A model generated the notes under the pieces. It ran no database searches. It was given only the letters and a program-made list of their open reading frames with translations, and was not told where the DNA came from. Below are positions 20,215 through 34,240 of a DNA stretch of 64,000 nucleotides, one piece after another. Positions within the stretch are counted from its first letter, which is position 1; each line of letters starts with the position of its first letter. The stretch is from Adiantum capillus-veneris (lineage: Eukaryota; Streptophyta; Polypodiopsida; Polypodiales; Pteridaceae), in NCBI GenBank assembly GCA_014529385.2, contig CM043954.1, positions 98,606,747 through 98,670,746 of the forward strand, given 5' to 3'. Both the position numbers and the translations under genes were made by a program.

Positions 20215-21373
20215 GGACGTGCTCCACGCCAATCAAAAAATCTTTTAATAACTTATTTTCGTAATAATATTTCGCCATAATAATAAAGCCTGATTGATCT
20301 CAGTGATTTTACAAATAGAAAACCTTGTGCAATGTTAGCAAATTCTCTTGTTTCCAGTCCCATGCACACTCAGCCATCACAGGCAGCGGGTTACCCCAGC
20401 GAACAAGAGATGAGCATAGTATTAGCACAATTTAATTTATAAAGTTGGTAAAGGTTAAGCTATCACCCATAATCCTATTAAATTTATCGTTATTTCACAT
20501 GTTTGGAACTTCTCTTATTTGAAGAGTCATCATTTGTTTCTATTACTTACCAATAGGCAATGACATTAAGCCCTGAAGCATTGCAAGGAATAAGTACCAA
20601 GAGCTTCTTAACAAAAAAAAATGTAGAGTGGCACTTTCTCCATGTATTATCTTGTCATGACTTTATGACCTCTACTATAATATGTTTTCACTTTTTTATT
20701 TCTTCCTACATATTAAAAGAGACATTTTGGGATGCCACATGTTACAAGGAGAGAGAACAAAGGGGAAGGGCCAATGTGTTGCCAAAATAATCAGGGACAA
20801 ATTGTTAAAGTGGGAGTGTTTGAGCAACCCTCACCTCATCCCCGTTATACTTAAAATGTGCTTCAAAAAAGTCCTTAAAATACCCATCAGGAGCAAAAAT
20901 GTGCTTCAAACCAACACAAAAGCCAAGTACTTAGCCAAAAGTAGGATGAGGACCAAAACCATGTTGAAACAATTTGAATACTTTTTGAGAAGTTTTCATC
21001 TGAAAAAAAGTACTTGTGTTATGTTGCTACCAACAAAACTATTGGCATTGTAATTCTTCAGGTTGTGCACTTGAACTATGCTACTACCTTTGAATCCCTC
21101 TATATAGTGGCACTTAGTAGCTATATGCTCAATAATATAGGTTTCTAATCAGGTTCCCATTGTGCTTATTTTTGTGATTGTTGGCATTGACCATATGGTT
21201 TTGATAAATTGTTTCTAGAGTTTCTTAGTTGTTGAGATTGATTTGTAACATTGTTTTGTGGTCAGCCGTTGATGCGATCGATCAATGGTTAGAAAATACT
21301 TGTAATAAACATCATGGCACAAGAGGAGTTTTCTTTACCATTACTAGTAATTTTCCCTTTGTTGCTTCAACAT
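20215..21373. other. No gene seen
   Basis: AT-rich sequence. The frame 20682-21053 is Lys-rich with no recognisable domain. No structured repeat noticed. Confidence 0.5.
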
Positions 21374-21390
21374 CGAGCTAAGGTCAACAA

Positions 21391-21620
21391 GTGCTGGCTC
21401 AGTTGGTAGAGCAAGAGCCCCTTGTGTCTAAAGTTTTAGGTTCATGCCCCCTTGAAAGCTCGTGTGACATGAAGCCCTTAGGGATTGTTCCCCTAGTCCA
21501 AACGATGGGTTGTTCAACCTTATTCGACTGGGAAGACTCACCTTAAGAGTCAGGCAGCCTCCACCTACAGGGTTTGGGGGTGTAATTTCAAAGTTGTAGG
21601 TTATTCTCCACAAAAAAAAA
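21391..21620 (+). mobile_element. tRNA-derived SINE
   Basis: The head has a perfect RNA polymerase III A box (TGGCTCAGTTGG) and, about 45 bases on, a B-box-like GGTTCATGCCC. A non-tRNA body of about 150 bp follows and the element ends in nine A (21612-21620). The flanks carry near-identical CGAGCTAAGG (21374-21383) and CGAGCTAAAGG (21624-21634), a likely target duplication from LINE-driven insertion. The tRNA part no longer folds well, as is usual for SINEs. Confidence 0.8.
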
Positions 21621-21819
21621 CAGCGAGCTAAAGGACTAGGTTGTTCCAATGTATATGGATGAATGTTGTTGACTTCAATGCACACAATATACTCTAGGCT
21701 CATGTTATACTTGTTGCAATTGAAAGTAGTACAATTAGGTCTCCCCAATCTCAGAAAAATAAAAAATTATTTCAAAACATATTAAGTGTATAAGTGAAGG
21801 GTGAGTTTAGGAAATGAAA

Positions 21820-21984
21820 AGACAAATGGAGGTGGAAAGTCAAAAGACGAATGAGAGTGGAAAGTCAAAAGACAAATGAAGATGGAAAGTCAAAAGACAT
21901 TTTGTGTCCATATAAATAGGTGTTTCTATGCTCTTTTTTTTTTTTTTTAGTGTCTTATTATAAGTTCTCTTTAGCGTTTTCTTT

Positions 21985-22044
<60 letters not shown>

Positions 22045-22045
22045 A
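21820..22045. repeat. 24-bp minisatellite and (TC)n(AC)n array
   Basis: Three units of TGGAAAGTCAAAAGAC plus spacer (21833-21898, period about 24-26) are followed by a T run, (TC)18 at 21985-22020 and (AC)12 at 22021-22045. Confidence 0.85.
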
Positions 22046-24329
<2,284 letters not shown>

Positions 24330-24384
24330 ATTTGATATTTACGTCCTCGGGGGGCCAAAATGACCCATGGGACCCTCGAAAACT

Positions 24385-25161
24385 CTAAGCAAACTCCCCT
24401 TGCGGGGGGGGGGTGTGGTGTGTAGCACCCTTTGCCTTTTCCATGAGTAGTGTGTGATGTTCTAGAATACTAGCTAGGTATATGCCTAGAGCTGTAGGAG
24501 ATGGGTCGGTTTTAGAGAGCAATTCCTCAAGAGTAGTGCATCCCCTTGTAAGCTGCTGAAAATCAGCGCGTATGTTGGTGTATGCTGGGCATTCTAGAGT
24601 CACATGTGTCTCATCCTCAATCTTTTGTAAACTGCATTGGGTGCATTCTCTTTGGCTTGCATCAATTTTCAGCCATCCTCCTGTCTCTACTTTTAGCCTG
24701 TGAGCTCTCATACGCATCATAGTGATGGCTCTTCTTGCTCGGTGACACATAGGAGTTCATATGTGAACTTGTGTTTCTGACATTTTGTACGCCTCCCATT
24801 ACTTTGTGTGTACATGTTTGCAGTAGTATTCAAATTTAGATCTGTGTGTAGCCGTCTTCCATTTGTTGTGGAGACTGTCTAGTGCTATCAACTCAAAATT
24901 CAGCATATAATCTCCTTCTTTTCCTTCTTCGATAGGCATGTCTACATATGCATCCACGTTCCATCTTGCAAACCATCTCTTGATGTCTTGTACCAGACTT
25001 GAGAGGATTTTTCTCTTGTTGGTTTTTTGTGGTGCACAACCGACTCCCCATGCCACTTGTGGTATTCTATTGGGAGACATCTTCTTCACTTTCATAATGT
25101 ATTTGTACATTCTCTGCAGTGCTTTCATTTCTAATGGCCTGTTGCCTGTGTCCAACATCAT

Positions 25162-25163
<2 letters not shown>
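24385..25163 (-). pseudogene. LINE ORF2 3' fragment
   Basis: One minus-strand frame runs from about 25163 to 24385 with only two stops (in 24751-24800). Its upstream part contains GNRPLEMKALQRMYKYIM and AWGVGCAPQKTNKRKIL. Its downstream part contains MRMRAHRLKVETGGWLKID, then the paired-Cys CTQCSLQKIEDETHVTLECP. The pattern 'AHRLxxExGxW ... CxxC ... EDExHxxxxCP' is typical of the C-terminal zinc domain of non-LTR reverse transcriptases. The RT domain itself is absent, so it is 5'-truncated. The break coincides with the (AG)n array at 25166. Confidence 0.7.
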
Positions 25164-25165
<2 letters not shown>

Positions 25166-25220
<55 letters not shown>

Positions 25221-25361
25221 GGAAGAACCTTTCTATCACCCTAGTGTGGTAGATTGGTTGTGTCAATTCCCTTTGAGGTAGCAAGTCTCGAGTTCAAGAC
25301 TTGTCGGAAACATCTTTGAGGTCTCTTGGGATTGTTCCTACGAAGTTAAAGAACTCTTGTG

Positions 25362-25440
<79 letters not shown>

Positions 25441-25520
25441 AAAATAACCTTTCAATCACCCCCAAGTGTGGTACTCTCTTCGAGTTCTCTTGGATTGTTC
25501 CTACTATGCTAAACTCCCCC
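25166..25520. repeat. (AG)n and (GT)n(AG)n arrays separating two copies of a SINE-like unit
   Basis: (AG)26 at 25166-25217 and a (GT)n(AG)n array at 25359-25438. After each array comes a unit beginning AACCTTTC, with TCACCC, AGTGTGGTA and ending TTGGGATTGTTCCTAC or TTGGATTGTTCCTAC (25218-25358; shorter copy 25440-25520). The first unit has a B-box-like CGAGTTCAAGACTTG. It shares GGGATTGTTCC with the SINE at 21391, so it may be a diverged, truncated relative. Confidence 0.55.
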
Positions 25521-25838
25521 TGCCCCGCCACACCTTGGTGTCAATTCCCATAGCCATGGAGGGCATCCCAATAAATGCAATCTTCTCAATCGATCGTGAG
25601 TTTTTGAAGATACATTGAGAAAGTCCATTTCTCTAGTGCATTATATGTTCCTTTTTTTTAAAAGCCAAATTCGTATATTGCCAAATACTATATTTAAAAA
25701 GTCGTTAAAAATGTGAATCTCCAGACGACGTGTTCACTAATGCAAAGGAAAGGGGTTGGCAACGAGGCAAGCGGGAGAGAGAAGCCTGTGGCAAGTGGCG
25801 CGTCACCATGCAAACCTTGTCTAGGCAATGGGCGGTTG

Positions 25839-25904
<66 letters not shown>
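25839..25904. repeat. (CT)n microsatellite
   Basis: About 33 CT units with one interruption. The open frames coding Ser-Leu or Arg-Glu repeats across it are artefacts. Confidence 0.95.
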
Positions 25905-26973
25905 CCTGCTGTGAAGCATGAGTATGGGGCAAAGCTTGTGGCTGTGTGCACAAGCAAAAGCTCGAGCATACATAGTTGTGGCCAATGAGGAGAACGCTGC
26001 CTCAAGAGGCAGGTGTGGAGCCCAAGACTGCCTTTGTTGCTCTTAGACGCGGGAGGTGCCAAATGTTGGTCGGAATGTGGGTGTGCACAAACATTGGCGA
26101 GGGAAGTAGAGGAAGGGATGGCAAATGAGCCAAAAGGAGGGATGAGTTCCCTCCATCTCTTTGGGCACAATTGACAGTTGAGAGTCACTCTCTCAAGTAC
26201 CTCCGTCTCTGTGGGTGCACTCCACAACCCGCTCTCTCTCTCTCTCTCTCAACGCAGGTCTGACAATGAGATCTTAGTGAAAGAAGGTGTTGTGAGGGTG
26301 CAGGGAAGGCGGGAAATAAAGTCTTCTAATCAACTTTGGAGTCTACGTGTGCACAAGCTGGGAAGAGTATCTTGCAATTTTGTTACCCTTACATTGAAGT
26401 GCTAGGATGGCCAAGTAAACTGTGTGCTTGGTCTTATTTGAAAGACATTGACCCACCTTCAAAGGGAGTAAATAGTCTCAAATGAATGAAAAACATTAAT
26501 GACGTGAATTCAAGCCTTACCATTGATAGAATACCACTACACTAAAGAGAGTGAACTCTATTAAAACACAAAGATAAGCTAATATATATACACATCACTC
26601 AATGATCGACGCCAAAGTGGCACGCAGTACGAGCCTCGATTCTCTTTGTCCACGTGGCAAATATTCGTTATAACAAAGCTAGAGTCTAGTAAAACCTCAA
26701 TTGAAGTAATGAATAGAAGTAAACCTTTCAAAATCTTCAAACGAACCGAGGACTTGGGAGCTTCTATATTGCATTCTCATACACAAATGGCAATTCCTCT
26801 TCCATATGGCCAATCTCAAAATATTTGTGGTTCTTGCCTACATGACTTCGTTATTACCTCCGTTGCCAACGCTAGTAGCGAAAAATGATATCGAGAGATC
26901 GAAGAAAAACCAGCACCCAAAATTCTTAGCTTTTGAGGAAAACACCAAAAGATAGTTGTTATATTGAAAACGC
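25905..26973. other. No gene seen; 3' flank of the TIC22-like gene
   Basis: The frame 26646-26888 (80 codons) is unrecognised. The TIC22-like 3' UTR should lie here, but I cannot place a poly(A) site. Confidence 0.45.
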
Positions 26974-28398
26974 TCACCCTAATGCTTTGCCTAGGTGTTT
27001 CACAGCATCCCTCCCTGGAGGGACAAATACAAAGTCATTCCAACCAGAATTTTCGTCATTGACCTGCCAAACAAAAAAAGATTATTCACATTTGAGCATA
27101 TAAACAAACCTAAACTAAAATGGCAAGCAGTGAGCAAGAGATCTCACCTCCAACCTTTTCAACACATCTTCTAGGCTTCCTACCTAACAAAACACCAAAA
27201 CAGAATGGTAACATGTATCAGATGATGCAAATGTCCAGTTTTCACTTCACATATAGAAATGATTAGCCAGAAATATACAATTCGTGCGTGACACTGTTCT
27301 GTTGAGCCGCACTAAAGGGGGGCCTTCCTTTAGATTCTAAAATTTCCTCTTACCTTGCTTTTAGGATTGTAGCTCTCATAAGTAGGAGTAAATGGGGAAG
27401 AGGAGTAAATTCAGGTAAAATTCATTTGTAGAAGCCAGTTCTAGAAAAGAAAAATCGTAGGAACTCCATCTCCTCTTATGACTTCACTATAATTTTTCAA
27501 AAGTATGACAGAAGCAAGGTAATTTCAAGCTCTCCTAGTACCAGAGGCTACCCCATTATTCCTCCAAATTATGGCAAAGATAAGTTTGGATTAAGTTGAT
27601 TTTGTCCAAGAATCGGACCCCATCCCCCTAATGGTCCCGTTCCCCTGTAAGGAGAGTTTCATTAGAGCGCTCTTTTTCTCACAAGGACCAAATTAGAAAG
27701 GATTTACATGCTGGAAATCTCCTCAAAAGCAAAACATGCAGCAGTAGTTCATTTCTAAAAGTTGCCAAGGGTTGTCCTCATGGCCTAGCATACAGTTTCC
27801 TTCATTCACAAGCCTAGAAACTTTAGCCAGCAAGCACATACAAAGAGCTACATCACCAGAAAAGAAAAGCTTCCTTCATTTCACAAGCCTACAGATTTAA
27901 GCCAGCAAGCACACACAAAGAGCTACATACCAGAAAAGAAAAGCTATCCAAAAGAAAAAACCACAAACAATGATACTCGAAAATGTAGATCCTTTAGGAG
28001 AGGAGAGAAGAACCACTCAGCTTAAGGGACTAACAACGAGAGCACTTTTCTGAAACCTGAAGAACCACTCAGCTTAAGGGACTAACAACGAGAGCACTTT
28101 TCTGGAGTTGTTGAGGCTGTGATCATACCTGAATATTTATGCCAGCTCGAAAAGCAGGGTTTGACCTGTAAACTTCTTTAGAAGCTTTTGTCAATGCCTT
28201 CTCAAGGTCCTCCTGCAAAATCCCGGAACATGATAAATAAACAGCTTCTGCTGCACCCACCACCTCTCCAAAAACTAAAATCGCAGAATGGGTCGAAATT
28301 CCAAACCCACACATCAAAGTAAAGCAAACATGTCATACCTTTTGGAAAAAAATGGGAATATATCGCCGATTGCTGCTCTTGAGGATCAAATTTTCTGA
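26974..28398 (-). CDS. TIC22: TIC22-like chloroplast import protein, last four exons only
   Basis: Four minus-strand exons, all phase 0 with GT-AG introns: 28398-28339 (20 codons, ending NRRYIPIFFQK), 28212-28129 (28 codons, EDLEKALTKASKEVYRSNPA onward), 27183-27148 (12 codons, VGSLEDVLKRLE) and 27063-26974 (29 codons plus TGA, NDENSGWNDFVFVPPGRDA onward). Introns are 126, 945 and 84 bp. The series RRY-P-FF-KEDLEKAL ... VGSLEDVLK.LE ... NSGW.D.VF.PPGRDA matches the C-terminal half of Tic22, an intermembrane-space component of the chloroplast protein import apparatus that links the Toc and Tic complexes. The N-terminal half and transit peptide are not found in the ~0.7 kb upstream, which ends in a duplication and then Gypsy-A. 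They may lie beyond the transposons or be lost. No stop or frameshift is seen in these exons. Confidence 0.8.
27801..28105. repeat. Two local duplications in a TIC22-like intron
   Basis: An ~77-bp imperfect duplication (27801 and 27879 onward, sharing GCCAGCAAGCACA and CCAGAAAAGAAAAGCT) and a 53-bp near-perfect duplication (28008 and 28060 onward, GAAGAACCACTCAGCTTAAG). Both lie in the 945-bp intron and probably lengthened it. Confidence 0.8.
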
Positions 28399-28674
28399 CT
28401 GTCAAATAACAAGAAACCAGCTGAGGATGATAAATTTACAAGCAAACAAATGCAGAGCAGACTCGGCCACAATGAAGCCTAGCACACTCAATGAAGTACT
28501 ATATGTGTAAAGCCCACAGCGATTCGTGTTGTACTAGCTATGATAGGTATAATCCTTCAAAAATATTGAAGAGAAACTCTTAAATGCAATACATAACAAA
28601 CAAAGACACATGTATACAACTTCATAAGGTCAAAAATTTCTTCAACGGCCACAAACCATAGGGGAAAAACTACC

Positions 28675-29085
28675 AGTGATACAGAGTTCCAAAAGATGGG
28701 TGATACGACAAAAGCTAGGAGCAGGGGAGTAAAGGAAACAGGAAGTAGAGAGCTGTATCAGAAGCAAGACAACCAGACTTCGACAAGGAGGCAAAAAACT
28801 CCAACCAAGAATCTCCAATTGCCAACTCCAGGTCTCCAAGGCTGCAAGCAACAGCGTATCCGAGCAGAATAAGCACCACCAGTGATACAGAGTTCCAAAA
28901 GATGGGTGGTACGACAAAAGCTAGGAGCAGGGTGTAAAGGAAACAGGAAGTAGAGAGCTGTAGCAGAAGCAAGACAACCAGATTTCGACAAGGAGGCAAA
29001 AAACTCCAACCAAGAATCTCCAATTGCCAACTCCAGGTCTCCAAGGCTGCAAGCAACGGCGTATCCGAGCAGAATAAGCACCACC
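28675..29085. repeat. 206-bp tandem duplication upstream of the TIC22-like exons
   Basis: Copies 28675-28880 and 28881-29085 differ at a few bases and a 2-base indel. Both keep a minus-strand open frame (CSLGDLELAIGDSWLEFFAS), which may be chance or an exon remnant. I recognise no homology. Confidence 0.85.
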
Positions 29086-29129
29086 ACCGCCAAAGACTCA
29101 CACACCCACACTCAAATTGCGTAAAAGGC

Positions 29130-29309
29130 TGATGACGTGTCACAAACCAGTGACGTGGCAGCTAGAACACATCCACACACACCCTGCGAAATGCTGGCAG
29201 GCAATGACGTGGCAGACTTCCGAAATTCACGCTGTCTTGCTGACGTGGCAGGCCCATACAGCAGCCCTGCAAATCACGCTGGAAAAGCACTGCAGAACTG
29301 ACGTGGCAG
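29130..29309. promoter_or_regulatory. Five TGACGTG elements in the Gypsy-A 5' LTR region
   Basis: TGACGTGTCA at 29132 and TGACGTGGCA at about 29152, 29205, 29242 and 29300. Each has the TGACG/ACGT core bound by plant bZIP factors (TGA and G-box types). Spacing is 20-58 bp. A TATA-like CTTTATAAGTG follows near 29495. The context is the U3 of an LTR, where retrotransposon enhancers lie. Function is inferred from motif and position. Confidence 0.5.
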
Positions 29310-29758
29310 ATTCCGTACGGCAGGCTGTATGACAGGGCTTTTCCTACGCAGCAGGCTGAAAAATTTCTACACAAAAGCTTTTGGATGATTGCTTTAATTC
29401 CCAAGCAAGGCTTGTGAGATGAACTGCTTTATTTTTAATGTTTTTAAAATATGGCAGCTTTTGGGGCTCTACTTTTGGCATCCCTTGTAAAACCTTTATA
29501 AGTGTGGGCAGGGCTCCCACTTCTTAGAGCATCTGGACGCAGAGTCTGAGAGTGAGACCCTCCCACTCCCTTGTACTTCGAGTTGCAAATTAATACAAAA
29601 AGAAATACGGAAAGGGGCGCCAGTCTTTGGGGCCAATATCTCTAGGCACGGAACTCCGTCGGGCCGTGCGAATCAATTGTGAACTGTAAACTGTTTTGAA
29701 GTGAATTCACGTCGTGTCGCGGTAGAATCTTGACTTGCGAGTGTCCAAGTTTGTTACA

Positions 29759-29774
29759 GTGGTATCATAGCACA
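29759..29774 (+). other. Primer-binding-site-like sequence of Gypsy-A
   Basis: GTGGTATCATAGCACA directly follows the TTGTTACA end. It resembles TGGTATCAGAGC, the initiator tRNA-Met complement, with one base changed. Confidence 0.55.
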
Positions 29775-29938
29775 GCCGATTTCTCTTCTGCCGGGAAATC
29801 CGATCCTTTTTACGCGGCACTTATGGGTTCAGGCAGAGATTAGTCGACTTCCTCTGCATCTGGAGATGCCGGAAGAGATCACGAAGAAGATTCTCACAAG
29901 AAGGCCCGCCTCAGCCTACTCAGGCGGAGATTGAAGAG

Positions 29939-31160
29939 ATGGAGCGTCAACGATTGATTGACAATGCAACAAAGATGATGATAAGTTTTGCGAAGGACCC
30001 GAAATTTGCAAAATTTATGACCCAGACCTCCTTTGACGAGGTGCACTCACATTGGCGGCAAACACCCCTCAAACCGGCACTCAAGAAACCTCCTACTCCA
30101 AGGATGTTTACAGAGCAAGAATTAGAAGAGGTGGTTGATACACGGATTTCTCAGCTTTTTGACGCGCAGAACAAAGTTGAAAAGCACGACAAAATGCAGA
30201 AGAAAGGAACTGACTTCCCGGGTTATTTGGGTTGTCAATCTGCTTTTGCCTTGGCAAGAAAGCAAAAAAAGCATGTCAAATCTGAAGGAGTATCGAGTTC
30301 TTCTTCTTCTTCTTCTTCTGATAGTTCTTCTAGCTCTTTCGACTCGAGTGAAAAAGACAGAAAAGGGAAAAAGCGAAGCAAAAAGCAAAGCTTCAGAAAG
30401 GGCAAGAAAAAGGCAAAGAAACCTAGATTTCGCCCAATTTCTGACAGTTTTACAGAGGACTCGTCTTCAAACAGTTCGGACTCCGATGACTTTTTAGAGG
30501 ATAAAAGCAAGAAAGTCTAAGAGTTTAAAGAAGGTGGACAATCAATTAAATTTGACACGTTTTCTGGATTTCGAGATGCTTCGAAGGATTTGGCCTTCAT
30601 ACAGCAGTTTGACATAGATTTCACATTACTCAGAGCACTCCAAGATTCGGAGGGCTACCTCTTACTTCAAGGGAAATACTCGAACTTGGTGGTCCACTCT
30701 TCTGTTGAACAAGAAAGGGCCAGGTAAATGGCTGAAATTTAAAAGGCTTTTTATTTCTTCTTGGTTGACTTACGAGTACGAACGCGACATACGAACTGCT
30801 TGGAACCATCTTCGGATGACCAAGAAAGATTCATGGGATGCATATTGCGAGAGATTCTAGAGCTCTTTTCTACCAACCTCTTCATTTAAGAAGATCTCGT
30901 TCAAAGAACAGATTGAGTTGTTTACCTTGGGACTTCCTGCAGAGATCCGAGATCACTGCTTAGAGCAAAAGTCAGATTCCATTCAGGAACTGATGAGTCA
31001 TGCGAAACGGGGTTTTGCCATACATTCAGGCAGTTTGACCTACCCCACAGATGAAATCATGACGCAAAGGACCGAACAGACTTAGAACAATGAAAGTAGA
31101 AAGAAGAAGAGCAACCCTGAAAAGAAAGAAAAGGATGCACGACTCAAGCTCTCTCTCCGA
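29939..31160 (+). pseudogene. Gypsy-A gag remnant
   Basis: The first 193 codons are open: a charged N-terminal part (DNATKMMISFAKDPKFAKFM), then a Ser run and a Lys-rich stretch. From 30521 the gag core continues in broken frames with stops. GFRDASKDLAFIQQFD corresponds to the GFDDRKKALSFLQQFD of Gypsy-B. Gag normally coats element RNA in virus-like particles; this copy cannot make a full protein. Confidence 0.7.
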
Positions 31161-34100
31161 GTGAGAGCTCTCTACATCAAAGAGGGGAAGTGCTTTGGAT
31201 GCGGGGAAACAGGGCACATCTCCGGGAAGTGCCCTAAAAAGGCACCGAAAGAACAGAACGACAAAGATGAAGACAGGCTTGAGGGTTCAAAAGCAGCTGA
31301 GGAACATGGACAAAAAGGCAAGATGAAAGCAAGACTGGTTCCAGATTGCATGGGTACTGACCCAAGCACGATTGACGAGAGTACAGAACTTTGCCGAGCT
31401 TGGCGCAAAGTGAAAGACCAAGAAGCCCTGATTTTCTTTGATGGAGAAGCCAAGGCCAACTTCATTTCACCTGAATTGGCGGTGCGGCTCAAGATCACAC
31501 CCGATCGGATGGGACCACTAGCAGAGGCAGTTCTCGCGGCACCTGGCAGGGACGTAGCCATTACACCTGTCATTGGCAAACTTCAGTTGCATTGTCAAGG
31601 GTATTTGGGGCACGAGGACTTCTACATAATGCCCTTGGAAGGTTGTGATGTCCTCCTGGGAATTCCCTGGTACCATAAGAACAATGTCGTGGTCAACTAT
31701 CAGGCGAGAAAAGAGACTTTGACTATAGAAAAGGGCTGAACTATTGTACTTGATGTGAAACTTAAGGGCAAGTCTGTCCCTATTGTATCGACTTCAGCCG
31801 TTTCCAAATTAATGAAATCCAGTCTGTTTGTTTACTCAATCTTTTTGAAAGAGTTGAATGATGAGAATAGGACAAATATGTCTGAACTTGATAAAGAACG
31901 CCAAGATTTTCTCCACACTCATGCCGATTGCTTTTCGGAGGGCCTACCAGGCGAGTTACCACCAGCTCGTCCTAAGGATCATACCATTGAGCTGATACCT
32001 GGAAGCACACCACCGAACCGGCCACCTTATCGTGTGAGCCAAGCACAGAATGAAGAGATTATGAACCAAGTGAAAGACCTCTTGGAAAAGGGTCTTGTCC
32101 AACCTAGTACTTCACCGTATTGCTCTTCAGTGTTGTTGGTTTTGAAGAAAGATAAATCTTGGAGAATGTGCATCGATTATAGAGCTCTCAACAAAATCAC
32201 CATCAAGAACAGATTTCCGATTCCTAGGATCAATGATATTCTTGACTGACTACAGGGATCCTCGTGTTTTAGCAGGATCGACTTGAAGAGCGGATATCAT
32301 CAAATCCAAATCGCGCCAAGAGATGTCTACAAGATAGCTTTTCGGACGACTTTTGGGTTATTTGAATTTTTGGTGATGCCTTTTGGCCTAACCAATGCTC
32401 TTGCGACATTTAACCGGATGATGGACAGGGATTTTCGAGAGCACAGACTATTTGTTGACACTTTCTTTGACGACATCATTGTTTTCTCCAAGGATGAGAC
32501 AGAACATAAAGAACATCTGCTACGGGTCTTTCAGGCATTACGAGATCACAAGTTGGTGATTAATGCGAAGAAAAGTGAATTTTTCCTACCCGAGATACAC
32601 TTTCTGGGACACATTGTCTCAGCAGCAGGATTGCAGATAGACCGGGCCAAGATAGAGACTTTCCGTGATTGATCCGATTTGAAGAATGTCCATGAAGTTA
32701 GAAGCTTCTTGGGCTTGTGCTCGTACTACAGGCGGTTCATTAGAAAGTTTGCAGAGGTTGCTTCCCCTTTGCATATGTTGACGCAGAAAGGAGTCCCTTT
32801 CTCGTGGGGACCCACAGAGGTGACTGCCTTTCGGACATTGAAAGAGAAATTGACTACAGGACCAATTTTGACTTTGCCGGATTTGCAGAAGTCATTCGAA
32901 GTATATTGTGATGCTTGTGGTCGTAGTCTGGGTGCGGTCTTAATGCAAGAAGGCCATGTCATTGCCTACGAGAGCCGATTGTTCTCAAGGCCGGAATTGA
33001 CAGCATAGATTTATGAGAGAGCTTTTGGCGGTTATCCATGTTCTTACTCAGTGGCGACATTACCAACTCGGAGCAGATTTGACTGTCTTCACAAACCATC
33101 AGAGTTTATGCTACTTCTTGTCACAAAAGTAGCTATCGGAAAAGCAGATACGATGGGCGAACATCTTGTCACATTTTCACTTCCAGATTGTCCATGTGCA
33201 AGGATAGAAGAATTTGGTCACGATGGTATTTGGACTGTTATTGGCAGATTTAACAAGCAAGCTCATTTCATTCCAGTGAAGAAAACAGTCAAGCCGGATC
33301 ACTTAGTGAGACTGTTTGTGGCCCAGATCTTCAAATTACATGGCATGCCTGAGACGATTGTCTCCGACACGGACCCTAAATTCACGAGTTTGTTTTGGAA
33401 GGCTATTTCGAAGAACATTAGCACGTGGTTGCAGTTCTCGTCATCATTCCACCCGCACACTGACGGGCAATGCTGAGATTGTCAATTCAGTGGTACTAGA
33501 TTTATTGAACAATAACACAATACACTCTTCGACGGGGAAGGCGCCATTTAAGATTATTGAAGGTGCTACGAAGGTTCCACCCTTCCTAAGCACGAAAGAT
33601 AAGATTTTTGAAGCCGACGAGTACACGCGTGACTTGGACACAGCTTCTGCCAAGGTTCGCGAGGCTTTGCAAAAATCTCAAGAAAGACAGAAAAAGGCAG
33701 CAGATCATCATCGTCGCGATTTGAAATTTAAGAAGAACGATTGGGTGCTCTTACGTTTTGAGAAGGCACGCATGAGAAAGAAATAGGGAAAGGAGAGGCT
33801 TTTCCCAAAGCTTAGTATGTGATACTACAGACCTTTCCAGATTTCCAAAAAGATAAATGATGTCTCCTTTAGATTGAAGCTGCCCGACACTTGGAGAATT
33901 CACAATGCTTTTCATGTGAGTCTCTTGAAGCCTTTTAAAGGTGATGTGCCCAAAGATGGGGAGCGGAGCTTAATGAGCAACCCGAAGTGGAAAGAACATA
34001 TATTGGCACATAAAGACAGAAAGATTAAGGATAAAGTGATAAGGCGATTCTTGGTTAAATTCAAGAACTATCCTGCATTGGATGCGAAGTGGATGGAGGA

Positions 34101-34164
34101 GGAGGACCTAGCAGATACTCCTCAAATTGTGAATCTTTACCTTGAAGCATTTGGATTAGCATAG
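31161..34164 (+). pseudogene. Gypsy-A pol remnant (protease, RT, integrase, chromodomain)
   Basis: A CCHC knuckle (CFGCGETGHISGKC, 31191-31232) is followed by a protease-like IFFDGEAKANFIS in which the usual DSG is altered. RT blocks span 31755-33008, with [21 protein letters not shown] and FFDDIIVFSK, separated by in-frame stops at 32247-32249 and 32670-32672. RNase H begins (CDACGRSLGAVLMQE) but breaks near 33008. The next 200 bases are frameshifted and the integrase zinc finger is missing. The integrase core resumes about 33210 (IVSDTDPKF, FHPHTDGQ), shifts frame at 33476, and the chromodomain (RRFLVKFKNYPALDAKWMEE) ends at 34164. Chromodomains steer integration to marked chromatin. Non-functional. 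Confidence 0.85.
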
Positions 34165-34240
34165 TCTATTCTAAATGGAACCCCGAACTCAGCTTGGACG
34201 GAATCTAGTGCAGTGGGTATACACAAGAGGGGAGTTGTGT

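Noticed and set aside
19883-20278. 131-codon minus-strand frame
   Set aside because: It reads across the tRNA-Thr gene; the cloverleaf explains the conserved-looking part.
20682-21053. 123-codon Lys-rich frame
   Set aside because: No recognisable domain, no splice or promoter context; AT-rich composition can give such frames by chance.
29939-30520. Ser-rich, Lys-rich ORF as an independent SR-type nuclear protein
   Set aside because: It sits at the gag position of Gypsy-A and is followed by gag-core homology and a CCHC knuckle.
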